Shown here piece by piece: positions 19,023 to 27,410 of a stretch of 64,000 nt of DNA. The translations under genes and the position numbers were made by a program. Origin of the DNA: CAZYQW01 sp964649825. Its GTDB lineage: Bacteria > Planctomycetota > B15-G4 > JADJEK01. The notes under the pieces were generated by a model. It did no database searches. It worked only from the letters and a program-made list of their open reading frames with translations, and was not told the origin of the DNA. Every line of letters begins with the position of its first letter. Positions within the stretch are counted from its first letter, which is position 1. The stretch covers positions 62,001-126,000 of the forward strand of contig CAZYQW010000094.1 of the NCBI GenBank assembly GCA_964649825.1. The letters run 5' to 3'.

Positions 19023-19823
19023 TTGTCGTACGCGATCATCTCGGACATCCACTCGAATCTCGAGGCACTGAACACGGTGTTCGGCGTGATCGACGCCGAG
19101 GCCGTCGATGAGGTCGTCTGCCTCGGCGATGTCGTCGGCTACGGCCCCGATCCGGACGAGTGCATCGACCTCGTCCGCGAGCGCTGCCGGTTCACGATCC
19201 GCGGCAACCACGACGACGCCGTGATGGGGGACGCGCTCGACTTCAACCCGATCGCGAAGGAGGTGATCGAGTGGACGCGACAGGCGCTGAAGCCCGGCCT
19301 GTTCTCCTCGGCCGCCAAGCGCGAGCGCTGGGCGTTCATCAAGAACCTCGATCCGGCGCGGCGCGAAGGTCGAGTGCTCTTCGTGCACGGGAGCCCGCGC
19401 GACCCGGTCAAAGAGTACGTGATGCGCAACGACGTGGTGTTCGCGCCCGAGAAGCTCCAGGACATCTTCAGCCGCATCGATCGCATCTGCTTCGTCGGGC
19501 ACACGCACCAGCCCGGCGTGTTCATCGAACGCCGCGAGGGCGGCCGGCTCGTCTACGAGCACCGGACACCGACGGAGCTCGGCAAGGGCGCGACGTTCCG
19601 TTTCGGCGACGAGAAGGTGCTCGTGAACGTGGGCTCGGTGGGGCAGCCACGGGACCAGGATCCTCGTTCCTGTTTCGTGATCGTCGACGAGGACGACGAG
19701 GGTCGTCCGACCGCGGTTCGGTTCATTCGGGTCGCCTACGACTATCGCCCGACGATGCGAAAGATCGAGGCGATCGAGTGGATCAACAACCTCTGCGCGA
19801 CGCGGCTCGAGATCGGTCGCTGA
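19023..19823 (+). CDS. YfcE/CpdA-like calcineurin metallophosphoesterase
   Basis: A 266-residue phosphoesterase with all blocks of the family: SDIHSNLEAL, CLGDVVGYGPDPDECI, RGNHDDAV, LFVHGSPRDP and VGHTHQPGVF. The start is a TTG at 19023 with GGGAGG six bases before it; no ATG would preserve the first strand SYAIISDIHSN. Homologues hydrolyse phosphodiesters or phosphoserine-type substrates; the physiological one is unknown. It lies 114 bases downstream of the DHH gene on the same strand and converges with a glycosyltransferase (four bases apart). Confidence 0.87.
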   Translation: MSYAIISDIHSNLEALNTVFGVIDAEAVDEVVCLGDVVGYGPDPDECIDLVRERCRFTIRGNHDDAVMGDALDFNPIAKEVIEWTRQALKPGLFSSAAKRERWAFIKNLDPARREGRVLFVHGSPRDPVKEYVMRNDVVFAPEKLQDIFSRIDRICFVGHTHQPGVFIERREGGRLVYEHRTPTELGKGATFRFGDEKVLVNVGSVGQPRDQDPRSCFVIVDEDDEGRPTAVRFIRVAYDYRPTMRKIEAIEWINNLCATRLEIGR

Positions 19824-19827
19824 CGCG

Positions 19828-21351
19828 CTACTGCGTCTCGGGCAGGGGGCCGAGGTCGTAGCGCGTGAACGCGCCCATCGGCCGGCCGGGGCCGGCCGCC
19901 TCGAGCATGGCGACGAAATCGCGCTCCGGCGGCTTCTCCTGCTCGGAGGGGACGAGGACGACGACCTTTCGTCCCTGCATTCCGAACAGGCGTGCCACGT
20001 TCATTACGTGCTTCAACGCGGCGAGATCGCGCGCGTAGTCGACGTACCGGTCGGCCGCCACCGCGACCTGCAGCGTGAAGTAGTCGACGGCGAGGATGAC
20101 CACCGTCTGCGGCTCGGTCGCTTCGTTCACCTGCTTGCCGATCGCGCTCAGGCGGAAGCTGCGCCGGCGCTCGAGCAGTTCGACCGATTGGAACACCTGC
20201 CACGTGAGGAGGACCAGGAGGAGCGCCGTCGCCACGGCGCGAGGGAGAAGCGGCCGGGAGACCGCGCCGCGGGCGGCGAACAGGGCGGTCGCGGCCAGCA
20301 GCGCGAACGCCGGCATCGCGTAGAGGAGGTAGAAGTCGTGTTTCTCGGCGTGGTTGGCGAGGATCGTCACGTTGGCGAGGCCGATCGTGGTGATGGTCGC
20401 GGCGGCGACATCGACCTCATCGACGCGTCCGCGGAGGAAGCGGATCACGAGGAGGAGCAGTCCGAGCCCGGCCAGGACCAGCATCGGCACGCCCACGAGC
20501 TCGCTCGCGTGCCGACTCATCCGGTCCAGCCAATCGCTCCACAGGAAGTCCTCGGCGAGCGGCGTGACCGCCTTGTAGTACGCCCGCGAGGCGCCGTACG
20601 CCGCGCCGTACTTCGAGACCTGGAGGAACACCTGGAGCTTGGTCGCGACGACCGCGAAGACGCCGCCCGCGACGAGGAGCCAGACGAGCTTCGTCGTCGC
20701 GCGCCGGCGCTCGGCCGTCGCGCCGTCCGACAGGAACGGCAGCAGCACGAACAGGCAGAGCGGCAGCCCGAGCGCGATCCAATCGCAGAAGACCGCGGCG
20801 ACGTACGACAGCAGCGCCCGCACCAGATCCTTGCGGCGGCCGCGCCGGCGATACCGCAGCACGAGATACAGGGTGAGCAGCACGAAGAAGAGCGTGGGGA
20901 TCTCGAAGTTGACGAAGGCGCCGTAGTAGACCGCGAGCGGCGTGAGGGCGGCGAGCGCACCCGCCGCCGCGGCCGTCGTCGGCCCCCGGCGCCGCGCGAG
21001 GCGATACGCGAGCAGGACGATGCCGATCGCGAATGGCATGAAGATCAGCCGCAGCCCGCCCTTCGTCCCGCCCATCACGGCGCCCAACGTCGCGAGGAGC
21101 ACGCAGCCTTGCGGGTGGTGCGTGTAGTAGTTGAAGTTCTCCGTCGATCGAGGGCGATCGGGATTCAAGACGCCCACTCCCCCGGTCACCGTCGGCCCGA
21201 AGCGTTGGTGGTTCTTCGCCATCAACGCGAACAGCGCGGCGCAGGACCCGCGGTGGCCGTCCTCGTACGGCTCGAGCAGGTCGTGGGCCCGCAGGTACGT
21301 GCCGACGAGGATCGCGGCGAGGAAGATCCAGGTGGGTAGGCTCTGCTTCAC
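19828..21351 (-). CDS. GT39-like membrane glycosyltransferase (GT-C fold)
   Basis: About 507 residues with 10 or more transmembrane helices. The first periplasmic loop carries acidic residues (LRAHDLLEPYEDGHRGSCAA), as in GT-C enzymes, and NYYTHHPQGCVLLATLG follows, resembling the PMT/ArnT 'hPPl' loop. Such enzymes transfer sugars from polyprenyl-phosphate carriers to lipids or proteins at the outer face of the membrane. Start chosen as GTG 21351, just before the first helix; in-frame ATGs at 21429 and 21456 would put the start in or across the divergent cutA. The soluble tail (about 430-507) is alpha/beta and unassigned. Confidence 0.72.
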   Translation of the reverse strand: MKQSLPTWIFLAAILVGTYLRAHDLLEPYEDGHRGSCAALFALMAKNHQRFGPTVTGGVGVLNPDRPRSTENFNYYTHHPQGCVLLATLGAVMGGTKGGLRLIFMPFAIGIVLLAYRLARRRGPTTAAAAGALAALTPLAVYYGAFVNFEIPTLFFVLLTLYLVLRYRRRGRRKDLVRALLSYVAAVFCDWIALGLPLCLFVLLPFLSDGATAERRRATTKLVWLLVAGGVFAVVATKLQVFLQVSKYGAAYGASRAYYKAVTPLAEDFLWSDWLDRMSRHASELVGVPMLVLAGLGLLLLVIRFLRGRVDEVDVAAATITTIGLANVTILANHAEKHDFYLLYAMPAFALLAATALFAARGAVSRPLLPRAVATALLLVLLTWQVFQSVELLERRRSFRLSAIGKQVNEATEPQTVVILAVDYFTLQVAVAADRYVDYARDLAALKHVMNVARLFGMQGRKVVVLVPSEQEKPPERDFVAMLEAAGPGRPMGAFTRYDLGPLPETQ

Positions 21352-21427
21352 GTTCGCGGCACGGGTTGGCGGGGGTCCAGTGAACTGGAAGAGGATAGCG
21401 CGCCGGGCGTGAAAGGAGAGCTGACGC

Positions 21428-21748
21428 ATGTCGGAGATTCTGGTCATCCTCACCACCGTGCCCGGGGCCGCCGCCGGCGAGGAACTCGCGGAGCGGCTCG
21501 TCGAAGAGCGTCTCGCCGCCTGCGTGAACGTCGTCCCGGGCCTGCGATCGATCTATTCGTGGCAGGGGAAGGTCGAGCGCGAGGACGAGGCCCTGTTGAT
21601 CGCGAAGGTCCCCGCCGACGGGTTCGACGCCTACGCGGCCCGCGTCGCCGTGCTGCATCCGTACGACGTGCCCGAGATCGTTGCGCTCCCCGCCACCCGC
21701 GTGAGCGACGCCTATCGAAGCTGGGTGATCGAGCAGACGCGCCGGTAG
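21428..21748 (+). CDS. cutA: CutA1 divalent-cation tolerance protein
   Basis: A 106-residue protein, the standard CutA length. It has TTVPGAAAGEELAERLVEERLAACVNVV (read in parts), RSIYSWQGKVEREDEALLI and HPYDVPEIVALPATR, all diagnostic of CutA1, a trimeric ferredoxin-like protein. It was linked to copper tolerance in E. coli, but its biochemical role remains unclear. GGAG lies about ten bases before the ATG. It sits between two GT39-like glycosyltransferase genes on the other strand. Confidence 0.93.
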   Translation: MSEILVILTTVPGAAAGEELAERLVEERLAACVNVVPGLRSIYSWQGKVEREDEALLIAKVPADGFDAYAARVAVLHPYDVPEIVALPATRVSDAYRSWVIEQTRR

Positions 21749-21764
21749 CCGACGCCGAGCGGTC

Positions 21765-23726
21765 TCAGGGACTCCGGCGGAGCGCGTCGAGCGCCTTTCG
21801 AGGCCGCGGATCCTCCGGATCCAGCTCGATGGCGCGGCGCAGCGACGCCTCCGCCTCCTGCGTCCGCCCCGTCCGCCGGTACGCCTCGCCGAGCAGACCG
21901 AACGTGCGCGCGGTTGCATCGGGCAGCCGCACCGCCGTCTCGAGCGCGGCGACGGCCGCGGCGTCGTCGTTGGCGAACAGCTCCGCGAGGCCGACCGTCT
22001 CGTGCACGATCGCGAGGCCCGCGCCGTGCTCGACGGCCGCGCGCGCGGCCTCTCGCGCGCGAGCGACGTCGCGGATCTCCGCGACGTCGATGAGCAGCCG
22101 CGCGAGGCCGACGAGGAAGATCGGGTCGCTCGGGTTCTGCGCGAGCGCGGCCTCGAGGACGTCCTGCGCGCGCGACGGCTCGCCGCGCGCGCGCAGCAGG
22201 TCGGCCCGCGCGAGGTGCGCGCGCGAGAGCTTCGGCGCGAGCTGGAGGGCATGCTCGAGCTCGCGGTCCGCGTCGTCGAACGCGCCGCTCGCGAGCAGCC
22301 CCTGGGCCAGGGTCACCCGGCCGTTCGCCTCCTGCTCGCGCGCCTCGTCCGGCGGCGGCAGGAACCCGAGCGCGACGACGACGAGACCGACGGCGGCCGC
22401 GAGCCCGTCACGCGCGGTGAGCCGCCGTTCGCGAGCTCCAAGGAGACCGTGGATCCCGATCGCGCCGAGCGCGGCCGCGGCCGGGATCGCGACCAGCCGG
22501 AACCGGCTGTACTGGAAGAAGAGGATCACCGTGAGCCACTGGGCAATGATGAACAGGACGAGCGGCGCGCGCGACGGTGCGTCCGGCTCCCGTCGCCGGA
22601 GCGTCCCGAACGCGGCGAGACCGAGCAGCAACGACACGGGGACGCAGAACAGCCACGACGAGCGGACGACGTCCCGTTCCGCGGCCGGGGTGTAGATGAT
22701 CCCGTACTCGAAGTTCGACCAGAACGCGAGCGCGCGGCGAGCGAGCAGACGCGCCTCGTCGGCCGGGTGCTCGAGCGCGTAGTCGATGGCACGGTCGCGG
22801 AAGTGGTTCGAGACCTCGCGATGGGACAAGGCGCGGCGTTCGCGCCCCTCGGCGATCGCCCTGGCCACCGCGCTCTGGGTCGCGACGTCGCCGAAGCGCG
22901 GGTCCGCGGTGCGGAACGAGACCCCGGCCGCCGGGTTGTTCGCGAAGTAGAGGTTCACGCCGCTCGTGTCGCAGAGCAGCACCGGCTCGCCGCTGCGCAC
23001 GACGTTGACGAGGAAGAACGGCAGGATCGGAGTCGCCGCCGCGAGGAGGAGGATCGCGGCTCGGCGGAGCCTCGTTCGCCACGTACCCGTCGCGACGCGT
23101 CCGAGCAGGCCGACGGCGACGAGCGCGATCGCGAGGAGCTGGTTCGGCCGGAACGCCGCGGCCACGCCGAGGAGGAGCCCGCCGAGCGCGAGCCGCGCGG
23201 GCGTCGGCGTGCCGAGCGCGAGGAGTGCGGCGGCCGCGACCAACGTCGTCAACGACGTGGGGAGCAGGCGCGACTCGAAGAAAACGGTCGGAAGGTAGAG
23301 CGCGACGAGGAGCGTCACGATCGTCGCCGCGGCGCGGTGCGCGTGGAGGCGCGCGAGCGCGAACGTCATCGCCAGCGTCACCAGCCCGAGGAGCGCCTGC
23401 AGCACGATCATCGCGGCCGGTGTGAGTCCCGCGACGAGGTAGACCGCGCTCAGCACGTAGGGGTAGAGCGGCGGGTGGTGGAACGGCTCCGCCTCCGGCG
23501 CCCTCCCCGCGACGATGCCGGCTGCCCACTCGTGGTAGAGGCGGGCATCCGAGATGAGCGTCGTCGCCAGCGGATGATGGAGGAAGAAGTCGATCAGGTA
23601 GAGCGCCTTCAGCAGCGCGGCGACGCCGACGACGACCAGCAACGGGACGCGGTCCTCGCGCCAGATCCGCAGCAGGCGCTCGGTGAGCGAGGTCTCGACG
23701 TGAGGAGGGAGGCGAGGCTCCGGCAC
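21765..23726 (-). CDS. GT39-like membrane glycosyltransferase with C-terminal TPR repeats
   Basis: A 653-residue protein. The first 460 residues hold about ten transmembrane helices. The early periplasmic loop ISDARLYHEWAAGIV, with an Asp typical of GT-C catalysis, is followed by EPFHHPPLYPYVLSAVY, the characteristic HPPLYP loop. The C-terminal 190 residues are tetratricopeptide-like: LAQGLLASGAFDDADRELEHAL, LRARGEPSRAQDVLEAALAQNP and YRRTGRTQEAEASLRRAIELDPEDP. This membrane glycosyltransferase-plus-TPR layout is common in Planctomycetota and Acidobacteriota and may recruit acceptor proteins. Substrate and acceptor are unknown. It is on the minus strand facing cutA end to end. Confidence 0.78.
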   Translation of the reverse strand: MPEPRLPPHVETSLTERLLRIWREDRVPLLVVVGVAALLKALYLIDFFLHHPLATTLISDARLYHEWAAGIVAGRAPEAEPFHHPPLYPYVLSAVYLVAGLTPAAMIVLQALLGLVTLAMTFALARLHAHRAAATIVTLLVALYLPTVFFESRLLPTSLTTLVAAAALLALGTPTPARLALGGLLLGVAAAFRPNQLLAIALVAVGLLGRVATGTWRTRLRRAAILLLAAATPILPFFLVNVVRSGEPVLLCDTSGVNLYFANNPAAGVSFRTADPRFGDVATQSAVARAIAEGRERRALSHREVSNHFRDRAIDYALEHPADEARLLARRALAFWSNFEYGIIYTPAAERDVVRSSWLFCVPVSLLLGLAAFGTLRRREPDAPSRAPLVLFIIAQWLTVILFFQYSRFRLVAIPAAAALGAIGIHGLLGARERRLTARDGLAAAVGLVVVALGFLPPPDEAREQEANGRVTLAQGLLASGAFDDADRELEHALQLAPKLSRAHLARADLLRARGEPSRAQDVLEAALAQNPSDPIFLVGLARLLIDVAEIRDVARAREAARAAVEHGAGLAIVHETVGLAELFANDDAAAVAALETAVRLPDATARTFGLLGEAYRRTGRTQEAEASLRRAIELDPEDPRPRKALDALRRSP

Positions 23727-23955
23727 GAGGCGGAGGATACCGATTCGCGTCGGCCGCGGCTCACCTCGCCTCGAAGGAACGGATCAGGTCCGCGAGCCGC
23801 GCCGCGCCGAGGGACACGGCGGCCGCCTTCGGGAACGGGCGGCTCGAGAAGTCGCCGTTTTCTTGGCGGCCTCGAAGAGGAAATCCGGCGTGTTGCCGTG
23901 AATCCCCCCCCGGCGCGCGAGCGCGGGGCCAAACCTCCACGCACAAGGAACTGCC

Positions 23956-25419
23956 ATGAACTCTCGAGCTGTCGTCCTCTCCGCGTTCGCGACCGGCTTT
24001 CTCACCCTCGGCGCACCCGCGCCGGCCCGACAGTGCAGTCAGACCGAGTCGTTCCAACTCTATGCGTCCGATGGTTTCCAATTGGATCTGTACGGCCGGG
24101 ACGTGGACGTCTCGGAGGATTGGATCGTCGTTGGCGCGGCGGACCAGGGCTTCAACCCGAACGGATCGGCGTACGTCTACACCCGCGGGCCGTTCTTCCA
24201 GGAGATCAAGCTCGACCCGCCCGCGCCCGGCATCAGCGGCGGTTTCGGCTCGAGGGTCGAAATCGATGGGAACCTGCTGGTCGTCTCGGAGATTCACTTC
24301 GACCAGAGCCGCGGTCGCGTCCACGTCTACCAGTACGCCGGTGGGCTCTGGGCCCTGATGCAGACGATCGAGGGCGCTCCGGAGGATGCGTACTTCGGCG
24401 CGGCGGTGTCGATCGACGCGGCGGCCGGGCTGATCGCGATCGGCGCGCGCTACTCGGAGTCGGTCCGCATCTATGGTCTCGCGTCCGGGGCCTGGTCGCT
24501 CCTCCGCAAGCTCACCCCCCTCTTGCCCGGCCAATTCGGCGCGAGCGTCTGCCTGGACGGAAACCGGCTCGCGGTCGGTGCGCCCTACGACGGGAACGGC
24601 CGCGGCGCCGTCTACGTCTACGAGGGGTCTGGCATCCTGTGGGCGTTGAAGCAGAAGCTGATCCATGCGGAAACCGACGCGGACGATCTCTTCGGCAACA
24701 GCGTCTCGATGGAAGGCGACGACCTTCTGATCGGAGCTCCCGGTCTCGACTTCGGTGGAGTGGAGGTCGGTTCCGCCTTCACGTACGCCCGGGCCGGCGA
24801 CGTCTGGGTGGCCGGTCAGCGTCTCGACGTCCCGTTTCCGATGCAGAACGACCGCATGGGATGGGACGTGGAGCTGGACGGCGACGTGGCGGTGGTTTCC
24901 TGCGCCGGAGCCATCGCTCCCACCGGAGCCGAAGGCCTCGTGTACCAGTACCGGAAGCAAGGATCGCTCTGGGTCGAGCAGCAGACGCTGTATCGAGCGA
25001 TCCCCTCGGCCTCGTCGAGCTTCGGAGTGGCGGTCTCCGTGAAGGACGGACTGGTCGTCGCGACCGACTACGTCGGCACGGGCCTCGTCGTGCAAGCGGG
25101 GACGGTGTTCGGCTTCGAGCTGCCGGATCTGTCCTTGGCCGTGTCGCCCTCGAGTCCGAACGTCGGTGAGCTGATCTTCGTGGATTCGTGCGGCGGCGCG
25201 CCGGGCCACCCGATGGCCCTGTTCGCGGTCGGAGTCAACGGCGTCCCCGTGTTCGTGAACCTGATCCCCGGATCGTTCGACGGCCAGGGGAGCTTCGGCC
25301 TCTTCGCGCCGTACAACGATCCTGCGCTCGCCGGCAGCACGATCGACCTGCAGGCCTACGGTCTCGACGCGTCCGGCGTGGTCCGGGGGAGCAACGTCGA
25401 GTCGATCATGTTCCAGTGA
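23956..25419 (+). CDS. Secreted FG-GAP beta-propeller protein with C-terminal module
   Basis: A 487-residue exported protein. AAGGAA lies five bases before the ATG; the signal peptide runs to about residue 25 (ending APAPARQ). Integrin-like FG-GAP repeats follow about every 50 residues, with recurring 'FGxxVxxdGdxlvVGaP' pieces: LYGRDVDVSEDWIVVGA, GFGSRVEIDGNLLVVS, FGASVCLDGNRLAVGAPYD and FGNSVSMEGDDLLIGAPG. The last 100 residues (from LSLAVSPSSPNVGE) form a separate beta module, ending LQAYGLDASGVVRGSNVES, that also appears in the remnant at 28989-29339. The stop overlaps the stop region of the convergent comM by 14 bases. Function is unknown; probably surface or matrix located. Confidence 0.8.
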   Translation: MNSRAVVLSAFATGFLTLGAPAPARQCSQTESFQLYASDGFQLDLYGRDVDVSEDWIVVGAADQGFNPNGSAYVYTRGPFFQEIKLDPPAPGISGGFGSRVEIDGNLLVVSEIHFDQSRGRVHVYQYAGGLWALMQTIEGAPEDAYFGAAVSIDAAAGLIAIGARYSESVRIYGLASGAWSLLRKLTPLLPGQFGASVCLDGNRLAVGAPYDGNGRGAVYVYEGSGILWALKQKLIHAETDADDLFGNSVSMEGDDLLIGAPGLDFGGVEVGSAFTYARAGDVWVAGQRLDVPFPMQNDRMGWDVELDGDVAVVSCAGAIAPTGAEGLVYQYRKQGSLWVEQQTLYRAIPSASSSFGVAVSVKDGLVVATDYVGTGLVVQAGTVFGFELPDLSLAVSPSSPNVGELIFVDSCGGAPGHPMALFAVGVNGVPVFVNLIPGSFDGQGSFGLFAPYNDPALAGSTIDLQAYGLDASGVVRGSNVESIMFQ

Positions 25420-26962
25420 GGCGACCGGCGGCGAACGCGTCCGCGCCGTCGAGCGCGAGCGGAGCGCGGTTGGCGAGCGCGAGCGCGACGTCGCCGGTCG
25501 CGATCCGCTCGCGCGCTCCGAGGTCGGCCGCGGTGCGGGCGACTCGGAGCGTCCGAGTCACTGCGCGGGCCGAGAGGCGAAGGCGCTCGGCGGACCGTCG
25601 CAACAGCTCCTCCACCTCGCGCTCGAGCCCGCAGCAGGTCTCGATCTCGCGCGGCGCCATCTCGCCGTTCGACCGTGCGACCCCGTCCGCCGGCGCGCCG
25701 AACCGGCGGCGCTGCGCGGCGCGGGCGACCTCGATCTCCGCGCGCAGATCCGAGCTCGTCGCCACTGGAGCGGGATCGAGCAGGTGGTCGATCCGTACCG
25801 CCGGGACCTCGACGTAGAGATCGATCCGGTCGAGGATCGGTCCGGAGATCTTGCGCGCGTACTTCTCGATCGAACGGCTCGAGCACCGGCACGGCGTGCG
25901 CCGGTCGCCGAGGAAGCCGCAGGGGCATGGGTTCATCGCGGCCACGAGCGTGATGTTGGCGGGAAAGACCGCCCGCCCATGTGCGCGGGTGATCGAGACG
26001 ATGCGATCCTCGATCGGCTGGCGCAGCGCCTCGATCGCGTTGCGCGGGAACTCGGGAAACTCGTCGAGGAACAGGACGCCGTGATGCGCTAGCGTGATCT
26101 CGCCGGGCCGGAGCTCTTTGCCCCCGCCGACGAGGGCGCTCGGCGACGCGGTGTGGTGCGGCGCGCGAAACGGCGGCCGCAGCACGGGTCCGCGCAACCC
26201 GGTGTCCACGACGCTGTGGATGCGCGTGCATTCGAGCGACGCCGCCTCGTCGAGGTCGGGCAGAAGCGACGCGAGCCGGCGGGCGAGCATCGTCTTGCCG
26301 GAGCCCGGAGGGCCGACGAGCAAGAGGTTGTGCCGACCCGCGGCCGCCAGCGCGAGCGCGCGTTTCGCGTCCTCCTGCCCGCGGATCTCCCCCAGGTCGA
26401 GCGCGTCGTCCGGCCGCTTCACCGGCTCGGCCGGCCGCGCGCGGTCGAGGTCGAGGTGGCCGCCCAGGAACGCAACTGCATCGGCGAGCGATCGGGCCCC
26501 GAAGACGGACAGACCCCGCACGAGCGCGGCGTTCCCCGCCTGATCGGCCGGCACGATCAGCCCGTCGAAGCCGCTTTCGAATGCCGCCGTCGCCGCGGCG
26601 AGCACGCCCCGCACCGGTCGCAGCCGCCCGTCGAGCGCGAGCTCGCCGACCACGAGGAAGCGCCCGGGCCGCGCGATGACGAGCTGCTCGGTCGCGGCGA
26701 GCACGCCGAGGGCGATCGGCAGGTCGAGGAGAGGCCCCTCCTTGCGCAGGTCGCCCGGCGCGAGGTGGACGAGCACCGACTGGCGCGGAAAACGGAAGCC
26801 CGCCGCCGCGATCGCGGCGCGCACGCGTTCGCGGGACTCGCGCACCGCCGCGCCGGCCAGGCCGGTCAGGAGGAAGCGACCCATCTGGCCGCGCATGACG
26901 CGGACCTCGACCTCGACGCGCTGGGCGTCGATCCCGCAGAGCGTGGCGCCGTGAAGGTTCAT
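25406..26962 (-). CDS. comM: ComM-type Mg chelatase-like AAA+ ATPase
   Basis: A 518-residue protein of the YifB/ComM family, a hexameric helicase that helps branch migration during natural transformation. It shows the N-terminal subunit ChlI-like domain (TGLAGAAVRESRERVRAAI), Walker A GPPGSGKTML (about 225), the APHHTASPSALVGGG loop, Walker B VLFLDEFPEF, and the family signature MNPCPCGFLGD with PCRCS. The arginine-finger region SGPILDRIDLYVEVP is present. ATG 26962 matches the family start (MNLHGATLCGIDAQRVEVEV). With comEC 4 kb away it suggests that DNA uptake functions exist in this organism. Confidence 0.92.
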   Translation of the reverse strand: MNLHGATLCGIDAQRVEVEVRVMRGQMGRFLLTGLAGAAVRESRERVRAAIAAAGFRFPRQSVLVHLAPGDLRKEGPLLDLPIALGVLAATEQLVIARPGRFLVVGELALDGRLRPVRGVLAAATAAFESGFDGLIVPADQAGNAALVRGLSVFGARSLADAVAFLGGHLDLDRARPAEPVKRPDDALDLGEIRGQEDAKRALALAAAGRHNLLLVGPPGSGKTMLARRLASLLPDLDEAASLECTRIHSVVDTGLRGPVLRPPFRAPHHTASPSALVGGGKELRPGEITLAHHGVLFLDEFPEFPRNAIEALRQPIEDRIVSITRAHGRAVFPANITLVAAMNPCPCGFLGDRRTPCRCSSRSIEKYARKISGPILDRIDLYVEVPAVRIDHLLDPAPVATSSDLRAEIEVARAAQRRRFGAPADGVARSNGEMAPREIETCCGLEREVEELLRRSAERLRLSARAVTRTLRVARTAADLGARERIATGDVALALANRAPLALDGADAFAAGRLTGT

Positions 26963-27080
26963 CACGGGAGGAGACGGTGCGGCGGTGTGCGGGTTACACG
27001 TTCGGCTCGAGAATGTCGGAAGTCGGCGCGCTCGTTTCCTCGTATCTTCGGAGGTGTTCGTCAACGTCCGCGGAGCCGAC

Positions 27081-27410
27081 ATGTCCGATTCCTATTACTC
27101 GAGGCGCGATCTCGGCCGCTTCGGCGAGGTCGGCGAGCACCGCCCCGAGCTCTACGAGGCGTATCAGGAATGGTCGAACCGGGTCTTCGCCGAAGGCGCG
27201 CTGCCGTCGAAGACGAAGCACCTGATCGCAGTCGCGGTCGCGCACGCGCTCCAGTGCCCGTACTGCATCGACGCGCACGCCGCCGCGTCGGCGTCGGGCG
27301 GCGCCACGCGCGACGAGTTGACCGAAGCGATCCACGTCGCATCCGTGATCCGCGGCGGAGCGTCGCTCGTCCACGGCCTCCAGGCGCTCGACACCTTCGA
27401 CCGCGAGTGA
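27081..27410 (+). CDS. AhpD/carboxymuconolactone-decarboxylase-like protein, arsenosugar-associated peroxidase-like subtype
   Basis: A 109-residue protein with GGAG six bases before the ATG. The core LIAVAVAHALQCPYCIDAHA carries the CxxC redox pair and downstream His of the AhpD/CMD fold. The pattern YYSRRDLGRFGEVGEHRPEL, VFAEGALPSKTKHLI and VASVIRGGASLVHGLQAL matches, from memory, the 'arsenosugar biosynthesis-associated peroxidase-like' group very closely. In those loci the partner is a radical SAM protein (ArsS). Here the next gene is also radical SAM but of a different architecture, and starts within this gene's stop (GTGA). It probably acts as a thiol-disulfide or peroxidase partner; the substrate is not known. 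Confidence 0.82.
   Translation: MSDSYYSRRDLGRFGEVGEHRPELYEAYQEWSNRVFAEGALPSKTKHLIAVAVAHALQCPYCIDAHAAASASGGATRDELTEAIHVASVIRGGASLVHGLQALDTFDRE

Noticed and set aside
23761..23835. Protein-like end (RLADLIRSFEAR) on the minus strand upstream of the FG-GAP gene
   Set aside because: Too short, with no start, no upstream domain and no family match; it may be a relic but cannot be supported.
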